Assembly: GCF_000316685.1 (NCBI RefSeq)
Contig: NC_019680.1
Span: forward strand, 118,501-182,500
Reading direction: 5' to 3'
Origin: Synechococcus sp. PCC 6312
Lineage (GTDB): Bacteria; Cyanobacteriota; Cyanobacteriia; Thermosynechococcales; Thermosynechococcaceae
DNA length: 64,000 bases
Positions 35,008 to 42,498 of the stretch are shown here, one piece after another. Position numbers and translations under genes: made by a program. The notes beneath the pieces were generated by a model. It was not told the origin of the DNA. It searched no databases and worked only from the letters and a program-made list of their open reading frames with translations. Each line of letters opens with the position of its first letter. Position 1 is the first letter of the stretch.

Positions 35008-35010
35008 AAT
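34982..35010 (+). promoter_or_regulatory. Candidate promoter of tRNA-Ala inside the end of the cyanoP gene
   Basis: TTGCTC at 34982-34987 and TAGAAT at 35005-35010 are separated by 17 bp, with the -10 box overlapping the TAG stop of the cyanoP gene. A transcript would start near 35017, about 18 nt before the mature tRNA end. Confidence 0.4.
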
Positions 35011-35034
35011 ATTGATCCTGCACATCAGGGGCCT

Positions 35035-35107
35035 GGGGAGTTAGCTCAGTTGGTAGAGCGTTGCGATCGCACCGCAAAGGTCAGGGATTCGAATTCCCTA
35101 CTCTCCA
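35035..35107 (+). tRNA. tRNA-Ala (anticodon CGC)
   Basis: 73 nt. Acceptor arms GGGGAGT/ACTCTCC include the G3-U70 pair that marks alanine tRNAs, with discriminator A. The D-arm is TAGCTCAGTTGGTAGAGC, the anticodon loop ATCGCAC (CGC at 34-36) and the T-arm GGATTCGAATTCC. No CCA is encoded. It reads GCG codons. The HIP1 octamer GCGATCGC at 35063-35070 is part of the anticodon arm. Confidence 0.95.
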
Positions 35108-35486
35108 TAAGTAAAATCGAGAAGGCTCTGAACCACTCTCTAACTATTTCCTCTGATTTCCGATGATGTTCCAACACGCTTATATTGGCTAATGCCGTCA
35201 CCAAGGAACGTTGCTGAAAGACAAAATGCCCTATTTTGACTCAGTTTGATTAATCCATCCCTAAAATGCAAAAGTGTTTTTAACCCTAATTTTAAAATAT
35301 TGACTTGTTTCCTATCGTTACTTAGAACTGTTGTCACTGCCTAAATCTGGAAAAATTATAGAGATCGGTTCACAGCACTTGGTCACTGGATTTTCTAACT
35401 GGGGTTCTATTAACCGCCAGTCTGACGTGAAACTCGCTATTGTCTGAATCTAGAAACTTATTTAAGATGAGAAATACCCCCTACCC
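35108..35486. other. Intergenic region, 379 bp
   Basis: No supported gene; the one reading frame on the minus strand (35140-35337) lacks family resemblance and a ribosome-binding site. The region is AT-rich and contains no heptamer. It holds the promoter of the HerA-like gene. Confidence 0.4.
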
Positions 35487-37211
35487 TTGAGATTTAAAGT
35501 GGAGCCATCTAATCCTCTAGGTTCTGTGATTCAGGGATGTTTGAGTCAAGGTTTAGAGATTCGCTTACATCCTGATATTTCGGTTGAGGAAATGCGAGTT
35601 GGTAAGTTTCTTGTCATTCAGGGGATTAAATCACGCTTTTTCTGTTTATTAACTGATGTTTCTCTAGGAACAACGAATCCCCGTATCCTGGCCAACCCAC
35701 CCGCCCCCACCAATACCTTTTTGCAAGAAGTTTTAGCTGGGAGTAGCACCTATGGGACGATTAATCTGGCACCAATGCTGATGATTACCCAGGCCCGCCC
35801 AACTCTACTGCCATTACCCACAAGTCGCAACCATAAACGCCAAAAACAAGGGATGCCGCCCCAATCAAGTGCCGAAATAGAGTTGTTGCCCGTCAAAACA
35901 ATTCCCAGTCATTTTAGTCAAGTTTATGAAGCCACCCCAGGGGATTTCCGGGCCGTTTTTGGTTGGGAAGATGACCCCCATCGGCGGAATTTTACCATTG
36001 GGCAGCCAATTGATATGGATGTACCGATTTGTTTGGATTTAGATCGGTTCATTGAGCGTAGTAATGGCATTTTTGGCAAGTCGGGAACGGGTAAATCCTT
36101 TTTAACACGGTTATTATTGGCCGGAATTATTCAGAAACAGGCAGCCGTGAATTTGATCTTTGATATGCACTCGGAGTATGGCTGGGAAGCAACTTGTGAA
36201 GGTAAAGATCTCCGAATGGTGAAAGGACTACGGCAACTCTTCCCAGCCCAAGTACAAATTTATACTTTGGATGTAGATTCCACAAAGCGGCGGGGAGTTA
36301 GGGATGCCCAAGAGTTATTTATTGGCTTTGATCAAATTGAAGTTGAAGATTTGATGTTGGTTAAAAATGAACTGAATCTTTCCGATGCTAGTTTAGAAAA
36401 TGCCATTATTTTACGGAATGAGTTTGGCCAGGCCTGGATTAATCGGTTACTCGTGATGACTAACTCAGAAATTCAGGAGTTTTGCGAAACCAAAATGGGG
36501 AGTAAGGCTTCGATCATGGCCCTGCAACGGAAGTTAACCCGCCTAGAAGGCCTGAAATATCTCCGCAATACCACCAGCCATAACTACATAGGGCAGATTT
36601 TAGCCGCTTTAGCCAATGGGAAACACGTCGTGATTGAATTTGGGTCTCAGGCCAACCTGCTCTCTTATATGCTGGCCACCAATATTATTTCGCGCCGCAT
36701 CCACCAGGCCTATGTCCGCCAGGCCGAAACCTATCTCCAATCTAAAAATCCCAGTGATCGCCCCCGCCCCCTCGTCATTACCATCGAAGAAGCCCACCGG
36801 TTTTTAGAGTCAGCCACCGTCAAGCAAACTATTTTTGGGATCATTGCCCGAGAAATGCGGAAATATTACGTCACATTGTTGGTCGTGGATCAACGTCCCT
36901 CAGGCATTGACAGTGAGGTGATGTCCCAAATTGGTACCCGGATTACCGCCTTACTGAATGACGAAAAAGATATAGATGCGATTTTCACGGGGGTATCCGG
37001 TGGGCAAAGTTTGCGGGCCGTTCTGGCTAAATTGGACTCAAAACAACAGGCTTTGGTCTTGGGTCATGCCGTACCGATGCCAGTAGTGATTCGGACGCGG
37101 CCCTATGATGTCCAGTTTTACGAAGAAATGGGAGACATGGCCTGGTCAGACTTATCTACTCCGGCTCTTTTGCAACTGGCCGAAGCCGCCAAATCCGATC
37201 TCGGTCTTTAG
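35487..37211 (+). CDS. HerA-like P-loop ATPase (DUF87/HAS-barrel family), first copy
   Basis: 574 residues. An N-terminal HAS-like barrel (about 1-90) leads to Walker A GIFGKSGTGKSFLTRLLL, Walker B LVITIEEAHRFLES, an arginine-finger-like IAREMRKYYVTLLVVDQRPSGIDSEVMSQ and the C-terminal HGHAVPMPVVIRTRPYD-like tail. HerA/FtsK-type hexameric translocases pump DNA, usually with the nuclease NurA. No NurA is adjacent. The start is uncertain: TTG 35487 or GTG 35499. A second HerA-like ATPase lies at 61412-63148. Confidence 0.8.
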   Translation: MRFKVEPSNPLGSVIQGCLSQGLEIRLHPDISVEEMRVGKFLVIQGIKSRFFCLLTDVSLGTTNPRILANPPAPTNTFLQEVLAGSSTYGTINLAPMLMITQARPTLLPLPTSRNHKRQKQGMPPQSSAEIELLPVKTIPSHFSQVYEATPGDFRAVFGWEDDPHRRNFTIGQPIDMDVPICLDLDRFIERSNGIFGKSGTGKSFLTRLLLAGIIQKQAAVNLIFDMHSEYGWEATCEGKDLRMVKGLRQLFPAQVQIYTLDVDSTKRRGVRDAQELFIGFDQIEVEDLMLVKNELNLSDASLENAIILRNEFGQAWINRLLVMTNSEIQEFCETKMGSKASIMALQRKLTRLEGLKYLRNTTSHNYIGQILAALANGKHVVIEFGSQANLLSYMLATNIISRRIHQAYVRQAETYLQSKNPSDRPRPLVITIEEAHRFLESATVKQTIFGIIAREMRKYYVTLLVVDQRPSGIDSEVMSQIGTRITALLNDEKDIDAIFTGVSGGQSLRAVLAKLDSKQQALVLGHAVPMPVVIRTRPYDVQFYEEMGDMAWSDLSTPALLQLAEAAKSDLGL

Positions 37212-37238
37212 ATAAAATATAGAAAAAGAGGGAAATTT

Positions 37239-37466
37239 ATGACAACTTTGTGGCAAAAAGCGTTCTTAGAAGTTCAGAAACTCCCTGACTATCTTCAAGA
37301 TGAACTTGCCCAACAATTATTGAATGATATTGAAAATGAACTGAAGTGGCAGACGACTCTATCTGATCCAGATATTGAATTAGGAATTTTGATGGAAATG
37401 GCCCAAGAAGCTCTTATTGAGGAAGAACTAGGAGAAACTGAAGATAAGGGCTTTGGAGAAATATAA
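37239..37466 (+). CDS. Small antitoxin-like protein
   Basis: 75 residues, acidic and helical: WQKAFLEVQKLPDYLQDELAQQLLNDIENELKW then ELGILMEMAQEALIEEELGETEDKGF. This pattern is familiar from cyanobacterial antitoxins paired with RelE/ParE-type toxins. GAGGG lies upstream of the ATG. The probable toxin begins 236 bp downstream rather than directly adjacent. It starts 27 bp after the HerA-like gene and could be co-transcribed with it. Confidence 0.65.
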   Translation: MTTLWQKAFLEVQKLPDYLQDELAQQLLNDIENELKWQTTLSDPDIELGILMEMAQEALIEEELGETEDKGFGEI

Positions 37467-37702
37467 TAAAATTGGTTCTGCCTCAGAGAATTCTTAGATA
37501 AACTAGTCCATCTTCTCATGTTAAATGCCTGGGGGTTAATCCCCTTTCTTATGCAGTAGTTGTCCTAAACATGCTATGCAGCCAAAACGAATTTTACAGA
37601 TTCTGCTTACTTGAAGAAATACTTTATAACCAATCGTAACCTGATTACACTAACAAAATTCTCTAGAGCTATGTTTTCAGTAATATATTTCGTGTAACCC
37701 TT

Positions 37703-37978
37703 ATGAATTCATCCAGAACCAAACGGTTTCGTCAGTTATTCTTACTTCTCCCGGAGAGAGTCCAAGAAACAGCTCAGAAAAATTATGAGTTGTGGAAAAA
37801 TAACCCATCTCATCCCAGTCTAGAATTTAAGGAAGTCAAGCCCAAGCAAAAAATCTGGTCAGTCAGAGTAGGGATAGGCTGGCGCGCCTTAGGAATTATG
37901 AAGCTAGAAGAAACGAAAATCATTTGGTTTTGGGTAGGATCACACTCTGAATATGACAAGATTTTAGGGAAGAAATAG
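37703..37978 (+). CDS. RelE/ParE-type toxin-like protein
   Basis: 91 residues. The sequence FRQLFLLLPERVQETAQKNYELWKNNPSHPSLEFKEVKPKQKIWSVRVGIGWRALGIM and the ending IIWFWVGSHSEYDKIL match the RelE fold family. Toxins of this family either cleave mRNA on the ribosome (RelE, HigB) or poison gyrase (ParE); the subgroup cannot be assigned. It appears intact. The antitoxin-like gene is upstream at 37239-37466 with an unusual 236-bp gap. Confidence 0.75.
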   Translation: MNSSRTKRFRQLFLLLPERVQETAQKNYELWKNNPSHPSLEFKEVKPKQKIWSVRVGIGWRALGIMKLEETKIIWFWVGSHSEYDKILGKK

Positions 37979-38089
37979 GAGTAATCCCCCGAAATTAGCC
38001 CCCTAAACCCTATGCTAGACTTTTTTCATTACCCAATATCACTGGTTGCGGCTGAGTTTAACCCTTACCTGTAGAGTTTCATAACCCCA

Positions 38090-39349
38090 ATGATCATCCA
38101 ACTCCAGGCCAGTTTGAGTGATGCGGCCCTTCCCGCTAACCAGGCCAGCCAACGCCAAATTTCCGTCTCCCTCTCTGCCCAGGCCAACCAAACCGGCCCC
38201 AATGCCCCCCTGAATGTCTGCCTAATTTTGGATCACAGTGGCTCCATGGCCGGGCAACCCCTAGAAACCGTCAAAAAAGCGGCCCAAAGTATTGTGGATC
38301 GGATGCGCCCCCAGGATCGCCTCGCCATTGTCATTTTTGATCACAGTGCCAAAGTCCTTGTCCCCAATCAAACCGTGACCAATCCGGCCCAAATTAAAGC
38401 CAAAATTGCCTCCGTTACCGCCGCGGGTGGAACCGCCATTGATTTAGGGATGAAGTTAGGGTTAGAGCAACTGGCGGAAGGTAAAAAAGATGCGATTTCC
38501 CAGGCCTTTCTCTTAACCGATGGCGAAAATGAGCATGGAAATAATGAAAAATGCCTCACCTATGCCCAATTGGCCACCACCTATAACATCACCTTCAATG
38601 CCTTGGGTTTTGGCGAGCATTGGAATCAATACACCCTGGAAAAAATTGCTGATGTGGGGGCAGGACTCCTGAGTTACATTGAATACCCGGAACAGGCGAT
38701 CTCGGTATTCCAAGAGTTGTTCAGCCGGATCCAATCCATTGGTTTAACCAACGCCCATTTGGAAATAAACCTCGGGTCAGGGGTGAAATTAGCCGACCTG
38801 AAAGCCGCTGCCCAAGTGGCCCCAGAAACCATTGAACTGGATCAACAAATTAACCACCTTTCCCCCAATGTTGCCAGTATTCGGATTGGCGATATTTTAA
38901 TAGCCAGCCCCCGCACCTTGCTGATCAATGTTTACCTGGATCCCTTACCTAGCGGAACCTATCCCATGGCGGAACTCCAGGTGAAATACGACGATCCAGC
39001 CCAAGGCCTGACGGGATTGCTCTCTGATAAAATTCCCCTGATGATCAAAGCCGAAGCGACCTATCAGCCCCAACCCGATCTAGAGGTGCAAAAGAGTATT
39101 CTTGCCTTGGGAAAATATCGTCAAACCCAAATGGCTGAGAAAAAACTGGCGGCGGGAGACAAGGCCGGGGCGGCAACTCTGCTCCAAACGGCTGCTAAAA
39201 CGGCCCTCCAAATGGGAGATCAAAATGGGGCAACCGTCCTCCAAAAGACAGCTACTCAACTTCAGGCCGGAGAAGAACTCAGCCAGGCCGAGCGCAAGAA
39301 GACCCTCTTAGCGTCCAAAACTGTTCTCGGCGCGCCCCCCACTCCCTAA
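38090..39349 (+). CDS. von Willebrand factor A (VWA) domain protein
   Basis: 419 residues, no signal peptide. The VWA domain (about 40-215) has the MIDAS metal motif DHSGSM, the Thr of AGGTAIDLG and Asp in LLTDGENEHG. A beta-rich middle region (about 225-330) and a helical Ala/Gln/Lys-rich tail (KKLAAGDKAGAATLLQTAAKTALQMGDQNGA) with TPR-like spacing follow. Cytosolic VWA proteins usually bind partners through the metal site. It is followed after 4 bp by a glutaredoxin-like gene and then a DnaJ-type gene. Confidence 0.85.
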   Translation: MIIQLQASLSDAALPANQASQRQISVSLSAQANQTGPNAPLNVCLILDHSGSMAGQPLETVKKAAQSIVDRMRPQDRLAIVIFDHSAKVLVPNQTVTNPAQIKAKIASVTAAGGTAIDLGMKLGLEQLAEGKKDAISQAFLLTDGENEHGNNEKCLTYAQLATTYNITFNALGFGEHWNQYTLEKIADVGAGLLSYIEYPEQAISVFQELFSRIQSIGLTNAHLEINLGSGVKLADLKAAAQVAPETIELDQQINHLSPNVASIRIGDILIASPRTLLINVYLDPLPSGTYPMAELQVKYDDPAQGLTGLLSDKIPLMIKAEATYQPQPDLEVQKSILALGKYRQTQMAEKKLAAGDKAGAATLLQTAAKTALQMGDQNGATVLQKTATQLQAGEELSQAERKKTLLASKTVLGAPPTP

Positions 39350-39353
39350 TGTT

Positions 39354-39641
39354 ATGTCCGGTGCTTTAATGGTTCATTTAATTCTCTACAGTAAGCCGGG
39401 ATGTCATCTCTGTGCGGGCCTGGTGGAAAAATTAAATCAGATTCAAGACCTCCTATTTGAGTTGGAAATTCGCGACATTACAACTCAGGATCATTGGTTG
39501 AATGCCTATCAGTACGAGATTCCGGTTCTCAAGCAGCTGATCAAGGGTCAAGAGATGCCAATTCCCCGCCCCTCACCCCGCTTATCCGCCAGTCAATTAG
39601 CAACCCATTTACAAAAACATTTGATTGGGACTCCGGCATAA
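39354..39641 (+). CDS. Glutaredoxin-like protein (DUF836 type)
   Basis: 95 residues (90 if it starts at the second ATG, 39369). The N-terminal LILYSKPGCHLCAGLVEKL carries a CxxC redox motif (Cys-His-Leu-Cys), and EIPVLKQLIKG supplies the cis-Pro. This is the glutaredoxin-like DUF836 family. It is 4 bp downstream of the VWA gene and 27 bp upstream of the J-domain gene, so the three probably share a transcript. The redox partner is unknown. Confidence 0.8.
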   Translation: MSGALMVHLILYSKPGCHLCAGLVEKLNQIQDLLFELEIRDITTQDHWLNAYQYEIPVLKQLIKGQEMPIPRPSPRLSASQLATHLQKHLIGTPA

Positions 39642-39668
39642 GCATTTATTCTGATTCAGTTGGTTGGC

Positions 39669-40658
39669 ATGAATGATTATTACAAACTCTTGGGACTATC
39701 CCCGCGAGCCTCAAAAGCTGAAATTAAAGCCGCCTTTCTCCAACTTTGTAAAGAGTATCACCCCGATAAACTCCCCCCCGGTACACCGAAAAAAGCCCGT
39801 CAGTTAGTTGAAGAGCATTTCAAAAAAATTAACGAAGCCTATCAAGTCCTGTCCGAGCAAGAAGCACCACCAACCTTCTCCCAACCCACTAACCCGGCCT
39901 GGCAGACTCAAAACGAGCCCACTCCCGAACCCCCACCCTACTATCGAGATATTTTTAGTCCTCAAAAAATGAATCGTGTTTCCGAACGCTTGGAGCAGGA
40001 CTGCCAGGAAATTGAACTCACCTATCAACGCCGCCTGAACGAAATTCACCAGACCATTAGCCGCCGCATGGGAGCCTTAGGGATTCAACCCAGGGATCTC
40101 ACCGCCATGACTCGGCAGGGAAAAGCCTCGATTGTCATTTTCTATAGCCTTTTAAGTTTAGTTAGCTTGGCTGTTGTGCAGGGAATGCTGATTGTGATTC
40201 GCCAGGCCTGGATCAACGGTTTCCCAATCCTGTGGATACTGCTCGCTCTGCTCTTTTTACTGGCCTTGGTGGGAATCTTGGCGTTTGGGTTTATGGCCAT
40301 CAAATCATGCTTAATTCCAGTGGTATCCCAGGCCATCTTTAACCAGTCCCAACGGATCAATCAAGAACTCAAGCATGCCACGGCGAAGGCAAATCAGAGT
40401 CGCACCGAAGCAAAACAACTCTGGCAACAACAATTGCGTCAACAGATTGACTTTTATAAAACGATTCCCATCTATAAACTCACGGCAGATTATGTTGCGA
40501 CTCTTGATGCAGAACATCAGTTTTTCTTGCTCCAGGCCTTGCGGGAACGATCCGATTTTGGTCAACTCGATCACAGTCTCAGAGAAGTAGCTCAAATCAC
40601 AATTTCCATGGGCATTATGAATATGCTTTTTGGGGCCACAACCGTGGTTAAATCATGA
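39669..40658 (+). CDS. J-domain membrane protein
   Basis: 329 residues. An N-terminal J domain (YYKLLGLSPRASKAEIKAAFLQLCKEYHPDKLPP, with the HPD motif that stimulates DnaK) is followed by a Pro-rich linker, a helical region, and two membrane helices near residues 155-180 and 185-215. A cytosolic coiled coil with many Gln (QSQRINQELKHATAKANQSRTEAKQLWQQQLRQQ) follows. It probably recruits DnaK/Hsp70 to a membrane. It is last of the VWA-glutaredoxin-J cluster. Confidence 0.83.
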   Translation: MNDYYKLLGLSPRASKAEIKAAFLQLCKEYHPDKLPPGTPKKARQLVEEHFKKINEAYQVLSEQEAPPTFSQPTNPAWQTQNEPTPEPPPYYRDIFSPQKMNRVSERLEQDCQEIELTYQRRLNEIHQTISRRMGALGIQPRDLTAMTRQGKASIVIFYSLLSLVSLAVVQGMLIVIRQAWINGFPILWILLALLFLLALVGILAFGFMAIKSCLIPVVSQAIFNQSQRINQELKHATAKANQSRTEAKQLWQQQLRQQIDFYKTIPIYKLTADYVATLDAEHQFFLLQALRERSDFGQLDHSLREVAQITISMGIMNMLFGATTVVKS

Positions 40659-41010
40659 CCATAACTCAGAAAAATAAGATTTGCGCCTGATCTTAACAAC
40701 GTCTATCTATCTATTGGGCGGGCTAAAGTTTAAGAACGAGATGCTACTCGGAGTCTATCCCTGGCTCAAACGACCTCAATCTTAACCCGACCTCAAAGGT
40801 GTTTAAGACGCAGCGTTTACCTGACCTCTTTTTATCGACCAATACTATCCATAGAGGGGAATCTCATTATGAATTTTCCAATAAATAAGATAAAGCCAGG
40901 CATATCAGTCCATTCTGCACAGCCTGCATAACGTTATAATGCTTAGATAGCTATCAACTGCATTGGTTAGGCTAACTCTACTCATACAACGAGCGTTTAG
41001 ATATAACCCT
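40659..41010. other. Intergenic region, 352 bp
   Basis: No solid gene. A TATAAT at 40935-40940 is a good -10 candidate about 70 bp before the next gene. A 20-codon frame with a good ribosome-binding site (AGAGGGG before ATG 40869) ends at 40931; nothing in it is recognisable. Confidence 0.4.
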
Positions 41011-41280
41011 ATGGCCAGCCTTTTCGAGCCAGACTTCAAATATACAGCCCGAGCCAAGGCTATTTTCAAAGAACTCCAGGGTAACTTGCTGCCAATTTAC
41101 TTGGAGTTAATCGAGGAGGGTTTTTCACCCCGAGAAATTACTGTTCTGGTCAATACGGCGGCAACCCAAACCGAAAACGAGGCGGTTCAAGAGTGGCAGG
41201 AAGTCAACTGTCATCCCCAGTCCTCCCCAAGCGCACCCTTGCCAACCCTCTGTGAAACCTTAGGAACTCCCCAGGCCTGA
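41011..41280 (+). CDS. Conserved hypothetical protein
   Basis: 89 residues from ATG 41011 (the frame extends upstream). The helical core FEPDFKYTARAKAIFKELQGNLLPIYLELIEEGFSPREITVLVNTAATQTENEAVQEW resembles small cyanobacterial proteins of unknown function. The C-terminal 25 residues are Pro/Ser-rich. There is no membrane segment. It is convergent with the PSRP-3 gene, 21 bp away. Confidence 0.55.
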   Translation: MASLFEPDFKYTARAKAIFKELQGNLLPIYLELIEEGFSPREITVLVNTAATQTENEAVQEWQEVNCHPQSSPSAPLPTLCETLGTPQA

Positions 41281-41301
41281 GTCTTTTTTACTTTTCTAAA
41301 A

Positions 41302-41601
41302 TTAGGCTGTACCGACAAAGCTGATATCAGGAAACTTACCTTGGGCATCGGCAACGGGGCGATTGTTTCCTTCTTCTTGCCAATAGTTGATAATCTCTGT
41401 AGCCCGATTGAGGATTTCAATCCGTTCAGCTTCTGTGATCCAAGATTTACCTTCGATTTCGGTTTTCAGTAATTCCCAGGCATCGGAGCGTGGCCAGAAG
41501 AAGTAAGAGGTGAGCGGGCTGGTTCCTTTCCCGACTACTTGGTCAACGGCAATGGCCACATTCTTTTCTAACCACAACACTTTCAAAATGTACTTGGACA
41601 A
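41302..41601 (-). CDS. Ribosomal protein PSRP-3 (Ycf65)
   Basis: 99 residues. [52 protein letters not shown] and [15 protein letters not shown] match PSRP-3/Ycf65, a small-subunit ribosomal protein found in cyanobacteria and plastids. The start is a TTG at 41601, well supported by a perfect AGGAGG (41607-41612) five bases upstream. It is monocistronic. Confidence 0.9.
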   Translation of the reverse strand: MSKYILKVLWLEKNVAIAVDQVVGKGTSPLTSYFFWPRSDAWELLKTEIEGKSWITEAERIEILNRATEIINYWQEEGNNRPVADAQGKFPDISFVGTA

Positions 41602-41721
41602 TTAAGCCTCCTAAAACAACCAGACTCAAAAAAGGACTATCCTTGATTATACTTCTGTCAGGGATGCCTCAGGCCTGGGGGGGTATTTCTGGCAGGGGTT
41701 TGTTCTGTTGGTGGCCGGGTT

Positions 41722-42498
41722 ATGCCTCACACTCCAATTGCGGTAATTTTTGATATTGACGGCGTTATTCGGGATGTGGGGAATTCCTATCGGCGGGCCC
41801 TTGCGGACACAGTTGAGCATTTTACCCAGGCCTATCGCCCCACCCCAGAAGACATTGATCAACTCAAAGCCGAAGGGTGTTGGAATAACGATTGGGACGC
41901 GTCCCAGGAATTAATCCGTCGCTACTGGGCAACCCAGGCCCCTGATGTAACTCCCGCCCTGAGCTTTGAGACCATTAAGGCCTTTTTCCAATCCAAATAT
42001 CGCGGTGAAAATTTTAATGGCTATATTCGCGATGAACCTCTTCTCGTCAATTTAGAGTTTTTTGCGCCGTTAACCCAGGCCGGAATTCATTGGGGTTTTT
42101 TTAGTGGAGCAACGAGAAAGTCTGCTGAATATATCTTGACAGGCAGATTAGGCTTATTATCTCCCTGCTTAATTGCAATGGAAGATGCCCCCAGCAAACC
42201 TAATCCCACCGGACTATTTCAGGCCCTTGAGCAACTTAACTTCCCACTTCAGCCAAACTCTACGGTCATCTATGTTGGGGATACGGTGGCAGATATGCTG
42301 ACCATTAAGCAAGCGCAACAACAAGCTGACTATGGCCATTGGGTTGCCGTGGGAGTGATTCCGCCCCATGTTCAAGATCGTCAAGCTTATACCGAGATTT
42401 TGCTCAAGGCTGGGGCCTGGCAGGTTTTGGATCAGACCTTAGACCTAACTCCCCAACTCATTTACGGGTTAATGACCCAAGTCCACCTTACGAGCTAA
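41722..42498 (+). CDS. HAD-superfamily hydrolase, TIGR01548-like
   Basis: 258 residues. Motif I IAVIFDIDGVIRDVGNSYRRA and ELKAEGCWNNDWDASQELI-like cap sequence are typical of the TIGR01548 group of HAD subfamily IA enzymes. Motif II is FFSGATRKS, the Lys is in SKPNPTGL and motif IV is VIYVGDTVADMLTI. The substrate is not known. The 3' end overlaps the ABC-F gene on the opposite strand by 11 bp. Confidence 0.8.
   Translation: MPHTPIAVIFDIDGVIRDVGNSYRRALADTVEHFTQAYRPTPEDIDQLKAEGCWNNDWDASQELIRRYWATQAPDVTPALSFETIKAFFQSKYRGENFNGYIRDEPLLVNLEFFAPLTQAGIHWGFFSGATRKSAEYILTGRLGLLSPCLIAMEDAPSKPNPTGLFQALEQLNFPLQPNSTVIYVGDTVADMLTIKQAQQQADYGHWVAVGVIPPHVQDRQAYTEILLKAGAWQVLDQTLDLTPQLIYGLMTQVHLTS

Noticed and set aside
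35140..35337. 65-codon minus-strand frame after tRNA-Ala
   Set aside because: No start signals or homology pattern; AT-rich spacer.
40869..40931. 20-codon frame with a good ribosome-binding site
   Set aside because: Too short to judge, no recognisable sequence; mentioned only in the intergenic entry.
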